A DNA stretch of 64,000 nt from JAMBLL01 sp964460075 (GCA_964460075.1 CAYWPC010000003.1:56518-120517); one strand, 5' to 3'; numbered from the stretch's first letter, positions 25,234-35,700 are shown. The notes: generated by a model from the letters alone, not told the origin. Numbers and translations are program-made.

Positions 25234-26370
25234 CTATCCGTCACCGAACGACGGTCGGCCTCGTTCGATAGCCTCGGCGGGGAAACGGTCTCGACAGGTG
25301 TTGAACGCCATGATCCAGAGTGCGTCAGCACCGTTTTCGGGCAATGGACGTCCGATGTCTCCGACACGTATCGAGACGCCAGCCTTGAGGTCGAAGTCGA
25401 TGAACTCTGCCGCGAGCCGGAGTGCAACGTCGGTGTTCCAGACTCCTTCGTTACACATGCGGTCGAAACGGTCACGCCACACCGCACTATCGACCTGGTT
25501 GAGGCCAAGCATGTTGGCCCAATAGGGAGTCACTTGGGCCTCTTCGGCAGTCAGTCCAGCTCTGGAAGTGCTCCTGTAGCCAAGTAGGGAACCAGCAGCG
25601 TCGTGGAACTGCCATGCAATATCAGACCTCTTGTCGGGAGAACTCTTGAGGACGAGGAACGCTACACCGCCGCGAGGGACTTGCCAGAAAACGCCTTGTG
25701 GCGTGGTCACCGTCACTACGGACGTCGACGCTGGGACTATTCCCCTCACGACTGTGAACTCCGATCCATCATCTGTGCCCCACCCTTCCGCAAAGCCGAA
25801 CACGGGAGCAACATCGCCTTTGTCTCCAATGCCGCACGACCCGGAGTTGCCTGCGGTATCGACGATGCAGGTGGCTTGCGAGCCGGCTGGTACCAGACCG
25901 TCACCTGCCAGATTCTTGGAGGCGGAACCAGAGACGAGAAAGAGGCGATGTGCACCGTCATCGATCTGACCTATTGCGATGATCTGATCTGCTTCAGCGA
26001 TGAACGACCGGATGTAGGAGGCGTCACTCTGGCGGTATTCGATGATCGGTACCAGAGGCACTTCAACAGCTGCCGAGGGAAGCTCAAAGTTCGGCGGTGT
26101 CGCGCCGAGTGCCTGTGCCACAGGTGGGTCGTCGTTGATTTGGGTTCCCGACTCGGCATAGACCGTCGTGTTATCAGTTCGGAATGTGATACTGGCGACC
26201 CAGCCGACTCCGATAAGAGCGACAACTGCGGTTGTCACTGCCAAGGTCCGGACCAGTCGGCGAGACGACATCCGTGAAGGTCGCTGTTGGATTCCTGACC
26301 GTTCGAAGCCACTCGCCACGCGGTGGGCTTCGGTTGCTGCGTGCTTGAGTCGTTTATTCAACATAGTCAT
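25234..26370 (-). CDS. Probable membrane anti-sigma factor paired with the ECF gene
   Basis: The 378-residue protein has a short basic cytoplasmic part (about 1-40), one membrane helix (about 43-65, TLAVTTAVVALIGVGWVASI) and a large outside domain with three or more cysteines and no recognised catalytic motif. The start overlaps the ECF sigma gene end by about 17 bases, and a single-pass protein right after an ECF gene is usually its anti-sigma factor. The cytoplasmic part lacks a clear zinc-finger HxxxCxxC motif, so the call rests on position and topology. The ORF has an ATG at 26370 and another at 26364. Confidence 0.6.
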   Translation of the reverse strand: MTMLNKRLKHAATEAHRVASGFERSGIQQRPSRMSSRRLVRTLAVTTAVVALIGVGWVASITFRTDNTTVYAESGTQINDDPPVAQALGATPPNFELPSAAVEVPLVPIIEYRQSDASYIRSFIAEADQIIAIGQIDDGAHRLFLVSGSASKNLAGDGLVPAGSQATCIVDTAGNSGSCGIGDKGDVAPVFGFAEGWGTDDGSEFTVVRGIVPASTSVVTVTTPQGVFWQVPRGGVAFLVLKSSPDKRSDIAWQFHDAAGSLLGYRSTSRAGLTAEEAQVTPYWANMLGLNQVDSAVWRDRFDRMCNEGVWNTDVALRLAAEFIDFDLKAGVSIRVGDIGRPLPENGADALWIMAFNTCRDRFPAEAIERGRPSFGDG

Positions 26371-26899
26371 CAGACTCCTCGCTGATCTCGACTCCAAGCA
26401 TGCGTGCAAGCCGAGTCCGGCCTCGTGCCAAGTGGGTTTTCACGGTGCTGGGGGAACACCCCAAGATGGTGCCGATGTCTTTGACCGGAAGATCATCGAG
26501 ATAGTGAAGCGCCACGACCTGTGCCTGCCTTCTTGGAAGGGTGCGCACCGCAGCCCACACCTCAGTTGCTTCTGAATCCATCTCCGTTAGGGGCGGCGTT
26601 AGGGGCGATCCAAGCAACCTCGGCAGCAGCTTCAGCTCAGTGATACGGCGACGCCTGAGAGACACGGCCCGATTCGCTATGACCCGTCGAACCCACGCCC
26701 CTGGCTTGTCGTAACGAGCAACCCGATCCCAGCTCACCAACGCAGCCATGAACGCCTCCTGCGCTATTTCCTCCGCTACGCCTCGACGCCCCGTCAGAAC
26801 ATACGCCAGTGCTGCGACCTGGGTGTACTCGCGCTCATAGAAATGTTCGAACGCCTCAAGTCCCGGCCGAATCGGAGCGCCGCTGTCGGTGGATGTCAC
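26354..26899 (-). CDS. ECF-type RNA polymerase sigma-70 factor
   Basis: The 181-residue protein has a sigma region 2 (FEHFYEREYTQVAALAYVLTG, EEIAQEAFMAAL, YDKPGAWVRRVIANRAVS) and region 4 (LPRRQAQVVALHYLDDLPVKDIGTILGCSPSTVKTHLARG) in the order of group 4 sigma factors. GTG 26899 with AGAGGA upstream is the chosen start; the longer frame to 27061 has low-complexity, unconserved sequence. It is followed and overlapped by the anti-sigma candidate. The regulon is unknown, but the upstream hairpin region may hold its own promoter. Confidence 0.9.
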   Translation of the reverse strand: MTSTDSGAPIRPGLEAFEHFYEREYTQVAALAYVLTGRRGVAEEIAQEAFMAALVSWDRVARYDKPGAWVRRVIANRAVSLRRRRITELKLLPRLLGSPLTPPLTEMDSEATEVWAAVRTLPRRQAQVVALHYLDDLPVKDIGTILGCSPSTVKTHLARGRTRLARMLGVEISEESDDYVE

Positions 26900-27336
26900 C
26901 GCTGTCCTCTCTGACTCCACACACCGTAACTCGCACGAGCACCCATTCCGGTTGACACACGCTGTGATCATGGTTGTTACGGTCCGCGCCTCAGCCCAAT
27001 GTGCCGGCCGCTGACCCGAACGGGTGTCTCCCACTGAGCAACACGCGTGCCGGGGACTCAAGTTTCTCAGTGGAGACCAGGAACGGAGCGCTTCGCCACC
27101 GAGAACGGTTGCCAGCGACGAGAACTCGATGAAGCGGGCGAATGGTCCGCTGCGTTCGGTCAGTGTGTCTGGTTGGGGGTCTCTTCACCGAGAATGGCAG
27201 TGTGAAAATTTCACTCCCATTTCGATGCAATTTCACAGCTAACACCCAGGCGTCTGGCGTAGGAAACCGCACCGTTGTGCGGTTTCCTACGCCAGACCAA
27301 CCAAGACGGCACGGAACGCTCTGATAGCATGCGTAC
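26900..27336. other. Intergenic region with two strong hairpins
   Basis: This 437-base divergent intergenic region separates the sigma operon from the solute-binding lipoprotein gene. It holds a hairpin at 27026-27077 (GTCTC and CACTGAG pairing with CTCAGTG and GAGAC, one bulged C), a GTGAAAATTTCAC near-palindrome around 27201 with a further TTTCAC copy, and the perfect hairpin described next. A minus-strand reading frame here is judged spurious. Confidence 0.6.
27252..27297. repeat. Perfect 21-bp inverted repeat with 4-base loop
   Basis: The left arm 27252-27272 begins GTCTGGCGTAGG and the right arm 27277-27297 ends CCTACGCCAGAC. The 21 base pairs are all Watson-Crick and the loop is CGTT. 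There is no T-run on either side. It could be a terminator, an RNA stability element or a small mobile remnant. It lies 27 bases before the promoter hexamer of the next gene. Confidence 0.85.
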
Positions 27337-29127
27337 ATGGGACGCTTGGCTGCCGGTGGCATGGTTCTCGTTTTCGTCGCGGCAGCATGTGCGCCAGGAA
27401 CTCAGGACGTAGCCGACGCTCCACCTCCCACGCTCACCACCACGTCCCTCACGTCCACGACGACCACGAGACCAACCACGACAACGTCGACGACCACTAC
27501 ACCTCCCCCGTCCGGTCCTGGGTATGGCGGCGTGGCGATCATTGCGGACGACCAGTCCCCGCCAACCATCAATCCATACGCGCCCGGCGGCGACAACTTC
27601 ATCGTGAGCATCGTCGGCCAGGCATGGCTCACGGGAGTATGGGATATCGATGGCACGACTCTCGACATGATTCCCGAAGTCGTAACAAAGCTTCCGACGG
27701 TCAGCAACGGCGGCGTGGTCGTCAATGCCAACGGCACGATGACCGTCAACTATGTGATTCGTGACGAGGCAATGTGGGAGGACGGTACCCCGATCTCGGG
27801 CTACGACTTCCAGTTCACACTCGACACCGTCAAGGAGGCAGAGAAGAGCCAGGAATATCGGTCTGACTACACGAACGCAGACATCATTCGCACGGAGCCA
27901 GGGGACAAGACCTTCTCGATGACACTGAAGCGCCCGACGATCCAATATGAGAAGCTGTTCCACTGGCTCATCCCGAAGCACGCCGTCGAGGGGACCGACT
28001 TCACCAACGACTGGAACACGACCCCGTGGCCGTCGGGCGGCCCGTTCGTCATCGACACCATCGAGCCAAACCGCCGGATCGTGCTGGTACGTAACAACAA
28101 CTACTGGAAGACCGACGCCACAACCGGCTTACAGCTCCCCTTCCTTGACAAGGTCGAGTTCCAGTTCATCCCGGAGGCAGAAGAGATCATCCGCGCTTTC
28201 AAGGCCCGCGAGGTCGACGTGATCCAGCCACCACCGTCACTCGAATACACGATCAACCCATTGACGAACCTCGAAGATGACGGCGCGGTCGTCGATGTCC
28301 GCCAAGGGCAAGTGTGGGAGCACATCAACTTCCAGTTCGGCCCCGGCCGCCTCGAGCGCTCACCCAACTCGTGCAACGACAACCTCAGCTTCCGGAGAGC
28401 CGTCATGCACGCCATCGACAGGGACGCTGCCGCCGCTGAGATATACGGCGACCAAAGCTCGCCCATGGACTCGTACGTCGACGCCTTCTCACCCACGCTG
28501 TCGAACAGCGCGTGGGCGAGATACACCTACGATCCCGAACTCGCCAGCGAGTTGTACGCCCAGGCCGTGAAGGAGACAGGAAGAAACTGCGCCGCGGTGT
28601 TCTCGACCACCCAAAATGCCGACATGCGACCCAGACTTGCGGCCATGTACGTCGAAATGTTCGCTGAGGCGGGCATTCCATTCGAACTCAAGCTCATGGA
28701 TTCACAACCCTTCTTCGGCGAAGTACTCACCGACGGAACCTGGGATATCGGCCAATGGGCGTGGGTTGGCTCCCCAGGCCTCTCCGGCCTGATAGGCATC
28801 CACGACATCTTTGATCCACAGAGTCCTCCACCCGACGGCTCGAACTATTACCGATGGGGCACGCGCGACTCGTCTGTGCAGGACGAATACACGCAAAGGT
28901 TTGCCGAGATCGTCAAGACGATGAACATGACCGTCGACGACGCGGCGCTGAAGTCGTTGATTGCAGAGGCCGAAGAGATCCTCGCGGACCAAGCAGTCAT
29001 CCTGCCGCTGTTCTCACGGATCACCGTCGGTGCAGTGTGGGGAGACGAGATCGGCGGCTACGTGTTCAACCCATCCCAGGCGTCCCACACCTGGAACATC
29101 GAAGAGTGGTTCCGTACCGACCGGTAG
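27337..29127 (+). CDS. ABC transporter substrate-binding lipoprotein, family 5 (peptide/oligopeptide type)
   Basis: The 596-residue protein has a lipoprotein signal (FVAAACAPG, Cys about 21), a Thr-rich linker (about 33-55) and then a family 5 solute-binding fold: GGDNFIVSIVGQAWLTG, MTVNYVIRDEAMWEDGTPISGYDF (the conserved W-x-DG-x-P motif), and a C-terminal AVILPLFSR. It should bind peptides or similar solutes outside the membrane. No permease or ATPase genes are adjacent, so it is an orphan. TAGCAT (27325-27330) lies six bases before the ATG, so the mRNA may be leaderless and separate from the hairpin. Confidence 0.85.
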   Translation: MGRLAAGGMVLVFVAAACAPGTQDVADAPPPTLTTTSLTSTTTTRPTTTTSTTTTPPPSGPGYGGVAIIADDQSPPTINPYAPGGDNFIVSIVGQAWLTGVWDIDGTTLDMIPEVVTKLPTVSNGGVVVNANGTMTVNYVIRDEAMWEDGTPISGYDFQFTLDTVKEAEKSQEYRSDYTNADIIRTEPGDKTFSMTLKRPTIQYEKLFHWLIPKHAVEGTDFTNDWNTTPWPSGGPFVIDTIEPNRRIVLVRNNNYWKTDATTGLQLPFLDKVEFQFIPEAEEIIRAFKAREVDVIQPPPSLEYTINPLTNLEDDGAVVDVRQGQVWEHINFQFGPGRLERSPNSCNDNLSFRRAVMHAIDRDAAAAEIYGDQSSPMDSYVDAFSPTLSNSAWARYTYDPELASELYAQAVKETGRNCAAVFSTTQNADMRPRLAAMYVEMFAEAGIPFELKLMDSQPFFGEVLTDGTWDIGQWAWVGSPGLSGLIGIHDIFDPQSPPPDGSNYYRWGTRDSSVQDEYTQRFAEIVKTMNMTVDDAALKSLIAEAEEILADQAVILPLFSRITVGAVWGDEIGGYVFNPSQASHTWNIEEWFRTDR

Positions 29128-29218
29128 CGCACTTCACCGCCTACCGTGGCCTGATACCCAGGGTTACAGAGCGGCTATATCACGCCTGACAGCCCACGGA
29201 TCGCCAGATCGCGCGGCA

Positions 29219-29659
29219 TCACGGCACATAGGCCTCGAAACCCTCGGTGCGTTGGGTCTCTCGTATGAAGGCGATGATTCGCTCCAGGTCTGCCCGCGTC
29301 AGCCCAGGAATTGGTGGCATGTCTCCGAAGTTCCAATGATGGGCCTGTACGCCTTCGAGTGCGGCGACGACGAACGCTTTGTCAGGGTGGTGGACGGGGT
29401 TGTAGATCACCGAGAGCTGTGGCGGTCCGAGAGCGGTTCCGCGGAGGTCGGTGCCGTGACACGATGAGCAGCTCGCCGCGTACAGCGCTGCACCCTCGGC
29501 GACCAAGGTGGCATCCTGAACGGGGATGTTGAATTCGGATATGCCCGTCATGGGGTCGATCGGCGCAGCCGACGGTGATGGATCGCCGCCCTGAACTACA
29601 GCAAGGACGATCGCGATCGCGGCTGCGACGACGATCAGAGGAATGATGAACTTCTTCAT
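29219..29659 (-). CDS. Membrane-anchored mono-heme cytochrome c
   Basis: The 146-residue protein has an N-terminal membrane anchor (about 3-23, KKFIIPLIVVAAAIAIVLAVV) and one c-type heme motif CSSCH near residue 69. The likely Met ligand is in GDMPPIPG, followed by a helix DLERIIAFIRETQ. This is a class I cytochrome c facing outside. ATG 29659 is preferred because the basic residues and the hydrophobic run follow at once; the frame to 29722 adds unlikely sequence. It is convergent with the solute-binding gene and divergent from the metal ATPase, and may serve one of the respiratory complexes. Confidence 0.85.
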   Translation of the reverse strand: MKKFIIPLIVVAAAIAIVLAVVQGGDPSPSAAPIDPMTGISEFNIPVQDATLVAEGAALYAASCSSCHGTDLRGTALGPPQLSVIYNPVHHPDKAFVVAALEGVQAHHWNFGDMPPIPGLTRADLERIIAFIRETQRTEGFEAYVP

Positions 29660-29819
29660 GCAGTTGGGGCGATCAACATCGGCTTCGAGCCTAGCCCCAG
29701 GCCGTCTCAAAGCCTCGACCACCGTCTACTCCACAAGAACGTGACCATACGTCTCCCTATGCAGCGGGTCGGTGCGGGCGACTATGGTGTCGCTGTCGGC
29801 CAAGGATCGGATAGAGACG

Positions 29820-32160
29820 ATGGCAGCACACGACCGCGGCAAAGCCGCTGCGGAGACGGTCGGCTGCTCCTGCTGCCGACTCTGCCTCCTTGAAGGCACC
29901 CCAACCACTGACCATGTCGGGCACGAGGCTGTAGCCGAGCATGTCGGGCACGAGGCTGTAGCCGAGCNNNNNNNNNNNNNNNNNNNNNNNNNNNNNNNNN
30001 NNNNNNNNNNNNNNNNNNNNNNNNNNNNNNNNNNNNNNNNNNNNNNNNNNNNNNNNNNNNNNNNNNNAGGCTGTAGCCGAGCATGTCGGGCACGAGGCTG
30101 TAGCCGAGCATGTCGGGCACGAGGCTGTAGCCGAGCATGTCGGGCACGAAGGCGGTGAACATGCAGGCCACGGAGCCGATCACACCGGCCACGAGAACAT
30201 GTTCCGACAACGGTTCTGGATCTCGCTGGCACTGAGCGTCCCTGTCCTCATCTGGAGCGAGGCCGTCCAAAGATGGTTGGATTACGAGGCACCAACGTTC
30301 CCCGGTTCCTTCCTGATCGTCCCGCTCATTGCAACGGCCGTGTTCGTCCACGGCGGTTTCCCATTCCTCAACATGGCTACGTTCGAATTGAAGAAGCGAA
30401 TGCCAGCCATGATGACGCTCATCGCACTTGCGATCTCGGTGGCGTACGGCTTCTCGATGCTGACACTCCTCGTCGAAATCGGAGACGATTTCTTCTGGGA
30501 GCTCGTGACGTTGATCGACATCATGCTCCTTGGCCACTGGATGGAGATGCGCGCTGTGCGCCAAGCCTCTGGCGCACTCGGAGCGCTCGCAAAGCTCATG
30601 CCAGACACGGCAGACGTCGAGGGACCCGATGGGACAGTGACGGTCGTTCCGGCCAGTGAGCTCAGCCAAGGCCAGATCGTCCTGATCCGCCCTGGCGCCA
30701 GCGTTCCGGCGGACGGAACCATCGTCGACGGCGAGTCGGACTTCGACGAGGCGCTCATCACAGGCGAATCGCGTCCAGTGAAGAAGAGTGTCGACGCAAC
30801 GGTGATTGCGGGAACGATCAACAGCGGCTCTGGCGCTGTGCGGGCGACCGTCACCGCAACAGGCGACGACACTGCGTTGTCCGGCATCATGAAGCTCGTG
30901 GCCGAAGCGGAGGCGAGTAAGTCACCTACCCAGCTTCTCGCGGATCGCGCCGCTTCATTTCTCTTCTACGCAGCAGTGGCAGCGGCAGCAGCAACAGCGT
31001 TCATCTGGACACTGATCGACGGTGAAGTCAACGGAAGAACGGTTGCTCGGGTCGTGACCGTTCTTGTGATCGCGTGCCCGCACGCGCTTGGCCTTGCGAT
31101 CCCTCTCGTTGTCGCGAACACAACATCGATCGCAGCAAGCAACGGCATCCTCATCCGCAAGCGCGAGGCAATCGACGACGCCAAAGACCTGAACGTCATC
31201 GTCTTCGACAAGACGGGAACATTGACGACCGGTCAGATGGGTGTGGCCGAGATGGCGACCGTCGATAGGGTGACACTTGAGGAGACCCTCGGGTTCGCGG
31301 CGGCGGTCGAAGGCGATTCGGAGCATCCGATGGCCCGAGCCATCCGGGAATCTGCCGAGCAACGCGGCCTCGTCATACCGACTCCATCGTCATTCGAGGC
31401 TCTCAAGGGTCGCGGTGTTCGAGCGACCATCAACGGCACACAGGTGTTCGTCGGAGGGCCGAGGCTCCTCGAGAGCATGGATCTGTCTGTTCCCCACGTA
31501 CTCGCCACCTTCGCCGGCGCGGCTGGTGAACGCGGTGAATCCGTCGTGTACGTGATCAAGGGAACCGAGCCGATCGGCGCCATTGCCATCTCAGACATCG
31601 TCCGACCAGAGAGTTCGAAAGCGATCAAGGCACTCAAAGAGCGCGGGGTGCGCGTCGGGATGATCACCGGCGACAGCGACGACGTCGCCCAGGCCGTTGC
31701 GAGCACATTGGATCTCGATATCGTCTTCTCCCAGGTACTCCCAGCGGACAAGGACGCGTACGTGTCCCAACTCCAAGAACTGGGCGATCGCGTCGGCATG
31801 GTGGGCGACGGTGTCAACGACGCACCAGCGTTGGTGAGGTCAGATATCGGCATCGCGATCGGCAGTGGAACCGACGTGGCCGTCCAATCGGCCGACCTAG
31901 TTCTCGTCAAGAGCGACCCGCGGGACGTTGTGCGAATCCTGCGACTGTCGAAGGCGAGCTACCGCAAGCAACTCCAGAACATCTGGTGGGGTGCTGGGTA
32001 CAACATCGTGGCGATCCCCCTGGCCGCAGGAGTGCTCGTGCCGTGGGGCTTCGACATGCCTCCGGCACTCGCAGCGGTGTTCATGTCGGTGAGCACGATC
32101 GTCGTGGCAGTCAACGCTCAATTGCTGCGTCGAATCAACATCGACGTCGACGAGTCGTGA
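29820..32160 (+). CDS. copB: P1B-type metal ATPase (CPH motif, CopB-like) with His-rich repeat N-terminus; split by assembly gap
   Basis: The catalytic part has CPH in the transport helix (IACPHALG), the phosphorylation motif DKTGTLTTG, GES-type actuator motif (ITGESRPVKK), SEHPMARAI and GDGVNDAPAL. CPH ATPases export copper or silver. The N-terminus reads through a tandem GHEAVAEHV repeat with two His per nine residues on both sides of the 100-N gap. After the gap it runs in frame through GGEHAGHG and GADHTGHENMFRQ into the first helix. The frame before the gap is offset because the gap length is a placeholder. Before the repeats is CSCCRLC, a possible extra metal site. The start ATG 29820 is the best guess; GTG 29772 is also in frame. 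Confidence 0.8.
29916..30150 (+). repeat. 27-bp in-frame tandem repeat (GHEAVAEHV units)
   Basis: A 27-bp unit starting GTCGGGCACGAGGCTGTAGC repeats without a single base change at 29916, 29943 (cut by the gap), before 30085, at 30085 and at 30112, then decays from 30139. The unit is nine codons and keeps the frame of the metal ATPase. Identical copies suggest recent expansion, and the true copy number is hidden in the gap. Confidence 0.92.
29968..30067. other. Assembly gap of 100 N
   Basis: Exactly 100 N sit inside the 27-bp repeat array, the usual placeholder for a gap of unknown size. The assembly probably failed to resolve the repeat number. Confidence 0.97.
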
Positions 32161-32218
32161 CGAGAGAGCGTGCACGTGGCAGGGACCGAGATTTCCGACG
32201 AGAGAGAGCAGGAGTCAC

Positions 32219-32491
32219 GTGAATGACGAACACCAGGAGCATCAAGACGCTCAGGAAACCTCGAACCGACGAACCATCGGTCTCATCGTCGCAATCGTCA
32301 TCATCGCCATCGCTGCGACCTTCACATTCCAGAACACAAGCGATGCCAATATCGAGTTTCTGTTCCTAGGTGGCCGAGCGCCCCTGTACGTGATCGTCGT
32401 CATCTCGATGATCCTCGGCGCTTTACTCGGGTGGATCGCAGCGATGCTTCGACGCCGAAGGAAGCGACGCATGTCGCACAGATCCTCCTGA
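32219..32491 (+). CDS. LapA-domain (DUF1049) small membrane protein
   Basis: The 90-residue protein has two membrane helices (about 19-38 and 53-73). Between them lies FTFQNTSDANIEFLFLGG, typical of the LapA/DUF1049 family (N....V.FLF), and a basic RRRRKRR tail follows the second helix. The family sits in the cytoplasmic membrane; its role in Gram-positives is unclear. GTG 32219 has AGGAG upstream. It follows the metal ATPase by 58 bases and may be co-transcribed. Confidence 0.78.
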   Translation: MNDEHQEHQDAQETSNRRTIGLIVAIVIIAIAATFTFQNTSDANIEFLFLGGRAPLYVIVVISMILGALLGWIAAMLRRRRKRRMSHRSS

Positions 32492-32539
32492 AGGAATCCG
32501 TTTCCGTCGCCACATCCCTGCACTACAGTTGTACACGAA

Positions 32540-32625
32540 GCGCTCATCCAGAGCGGTGGAGGGACAGGCCCTATGAAGCCGCGGCAACCGACGTGTTCGG
32601 TGCCAATGCCTGATCGATGAGAGTC
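32540..32625 (+). promoter_or_regulatory. SAM-I (S-box) riboswitch controlling metH
   Basis: The core reads CTCATCCAGAGCGGTGGAGG, then GACAGGCCC, GAAGCCGCGGCAACC, GGTGCCAAT and closes with GATGAGAG. These are the conserved SAM-I elements in the right order. P1 is CTCATC (32543-32548) with GATGAG (32616-32621). SAM binding would turn down the downstream methionine genes. The platform contains a 7-bp hairpin CGAGCGG-TCT-CCGCTCG (32628-32644) but no T-run, so control may be translational or Rho-linked. Confidence 0.94.
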
Positions 32626-32679
32626 ACCGAGCGGTCTCCGCTCGAGGCGCGTGAGCGTTTCGAGACAAGAGGAGTCGCA

Positions 32680-32730
32680 ATGGGTAGAACAAGTGAACCT
32701 TCCTGTATCCGCACGGAGGCCGCGTCGTGA
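32680..32730 (+). CDS. Short ORF (16 residues) coupled to metH
   Basis: ATG 32680 has AGAGGAG seven bases upstream and reads MGRTSEPSCIRTEAAS before a TGA that overlaps the metH GTG (GTGA at 32727-32730). It lies between the riboswitch hairpin and metH. Translation of it could hand ribosomes to metH, whose own ribosome site (GGAGG) is inside the short ORF. Whether the peptide itself matters is unknown. Confidence 0.5.
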   Translation: MGRTSEPSCIRTEAAS

Positions 32731-35700
32731 GCACATATCTCGACGCGGTGAACAGACGCGTGATCATCTTTGATGGTGCTACCGGCACCTGGTTGCAGTC
32801 CCAGCGCCTGACGGCAGATGACTTCGGAGGCCCCGATCTCGAGGGCTGCAACGAGATCCTCAATGCCACAAGGCCCGATGTGATCGAGGGTCTACACCGG
32901 GCATACCTTGATGTTGGGGCCGACGTTGTCGAGACGAACACCTTTGGCGCCTTCGGTGTTCCTCTGGCAGAATATGGCCTCCAGGACAGGGCGTACGAAC
33001 TCGCTGCAGCAGGGGCATCGATCGCTCGGCGTGTCGCCGATGACTACGACGGCCGTTTCGTTGCCGGGTCGATAGGACCAGGCACCAAGTTTCCGACGCT
33101 TGGTCAGATCACTTACGCCGAATTGACCGACCACTTCGAGATCGAAGCCGCAGGACTCATCGACGGCGGTGTCGATCTCGTCATCATCGAAACCCAGTTC
33201 GATCTTCTGTCGGTGAAGGCAGCGATCAACGGTGCACGTCGAGCCATGCGCTCCTCAGGGCGTGAAGTTCCGATCCAGAGCCAGGTGACGATCGAACTCA
33301 CCGGTCGGATGCTCCCTGGAACGGAGATCGGTGCAGCTGTATCAGTCATGGAATCGCTCGGATCTGACGTCATCGGCATCAACTGCGCTACCGGACCTGT
33401 CGAAATGTATGAGGCGGTGCGGTATCTCACCGGGAATGCGCGCACGCCGATCAGCATCATCCCCAACGCGGGGCTGCCATCGGTCGTAGATGGGGCGATG
33501 CACTATGACCTCGAAGCACAGGACATGGCGGCACACGTGTTGTCCTTCGTGCGCGACTATGGCGTGAGCGTCGTCGGCGGCTGCTGCGGCTCGACTCCTG
33601 GCTACATCGCACGCATCATCGAGGCAGTACGCGGTGAAACACCCGCTCAGCGGACGCCGCTCCACGTTGCATCGGTTACTTCTACGTACGCTGCCGTCCC
33701 GCTTGAGCAGGACACATCGTTCCTCATCATCGGGGAGCGGACCAACGCAAACGGATCCAAGGCGTTTCGTGAAGCCATGCTGAACGGGGACATCGACGCC
33801 TGCGTGGCTGTGGGCGAAGGCCAGGTCGCTGAGGGTGCGCATCTCGTCGATCTGTGCGTCGACTACGTCGGGCGGGACGGAGCAGCCGACATGGACGTGC
33901 TGGCCGGGCGATTCGCAACCGATGTCACGGCACCGATTGTCATCGATTCAACCGAGCCTGGTGTGATGCAGGCAGCGCTCGAGCGCATCGGTGGAAAGTG
34001 TGTGCTCAATTCCGCCAACCTCGAAGGTGGGGACGCTCCCGGATCTCGCCTCGACAGCGTCTTGTCCTTGGCACAACAGCACGGCGCAGCAGTCATCTGC
34101 CTGCTCATCGACGAACGGGGGCAGGCTCGCGATCTGAAGTGGAAGATGGAGGTCGCCCATCGACTCTACGACATCGCGACGGTCCGCTATGGGATTGCGC
34201 CAGAAGATCTCATCTTCGACGCTTTGACGTTCCCTCTTTCAACGGGCGACAACGACCTCCGCAAGGATGCGATGGAGACGATGAACGCTATCCGTCAGAT
34301 CAAGGCCGAGCTGCCGGGTGTGCACACGGTGCTCGGAGTCTCGAATGTCTCGTTCGGGCTCCGGCCTGCAGCACGACGGGTGCTCAATTCGGTGTTCCTT
34401 CACGAATGCCTCGACGCGGGCCTCGACGCAGCAATCATCCATGCGGGCAAGATCACCCCATTGGCCCAGATCGATGACGCACACAAGACTGCGTGCCTCG
34501 ACCTCATATACGATCGAAGGGCGCCAGGCTACGACCCGCTCGAGGACCTCCTTGAAGCGTTCGCCACCGCGACCGAGTCGGAGAACACGGTCGACCCGCT
34601 CGAAGGTCTCGATGTCGGGGGGCGACTGGAGAAGCGGATTATCACTGGCAACGCTGTCGGCCTTGAGGACGACCTCGACGAGGCCCTGCGGGAGAGCGAA
34701 GCCATCGAGATCATCAACAGCACGCTCCTCACCGGAATGAAGGCGGTTGGTGAGCTCTTCGCTTCGGGCGAGATGCAGCTCCCGTTTGTCCTCCGCTCGG
34801 CCCAGACGATGAAGGCAGCAGTGCGGTATCTCGAACCTCACCTTGATCGGATCGATTCTGCGGACCGCGGGTCGATCATTCTTGCGACGGTGTCTGGCGA
34901 CGTTCACGACATCGGGAAGAACCTTGTCGACATCATCCTGTCCAACAACGGATACAGGGTTCACAATCTTGGCATCAAAGTGTCGATAGCGGAGATGATC
35001 GAAGCATTCCAACAGCATGGCGCCGATGCGATCGGCATGAGCGGACTCCTCGTAAAGAGCACGCTCGTCATGCGCGACAACCTCGAAGAGCTCACAAGAC
35101 GGGGTTTCGGCACGGTACCCGTCCTCCTCGGGGGAGCCGCTCTCACGCGAAGTTACGTCGAGGAAGATCTTGCACCACGCTACGAGGGAGCGGTCGTGTA
35201 CGGGAAGGATGCCTTTGCGGGCCTCGCAGCCATGGAGTGGCTAACCGGCGACCAAGAGCGGCCTTCTCAGCCCGACCGCTTTCTCCCGAAGGTCGATCGG
35301 CACCGACCAGATACCGCTGCGATCCCGCTGCGAGCTCCAACAGTTACAAGCGACAACCCCATACCTCAGCCCCCGTTCTTCGGGGACCGGATCGTTAAGG
35401 GAGTCGAACTCGACGAGGTGGCACATTACCTGAATATCACGGCCCTTCTTCGCAACCAGTGGCAGTATCGACCGCACAAGGGCGAGACCGACGAGGTGTT
35501 CAAGACCCGGCTCATGCCCCAGGTTCGCAAGGAGCTTGCGTCCGTGCGGGCCGCAGACCTGCTCCATCCCCAGATCGTCTACGGCTACTTCCCAGCGAAC
35601 GCCGACGGCGACGATCTTGTTATATGGACCGACACCGATCGTGTCCAGGAGAGGGCACGATTCTCGTTCCCTCGCCAGCAGCAGGATCCGTGGCTGTGCA

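Noticed and set aside
26991..27362. 123-codon minus-strand reading frame over the hairpin region
   Set aside because: It runs through both hairpins, has low-complexity basic composition and no start signal, and overlaps the lipoprotein start.
29916..30150. Possible CRISPR array from 27-bp identical repeats
   Set aside because: There are no spacers. Units are directly adjacent, keep one reading frame and encode GHEAVAEHV in the metal ATPase.
29782..30669. Long minus-strand reading frames across the repeat array and ATPase start
   Set aside because: They are antisense shadows of the His-rich repeat and of the ATPase; the plus frame has clear P-type ATPase motifs.
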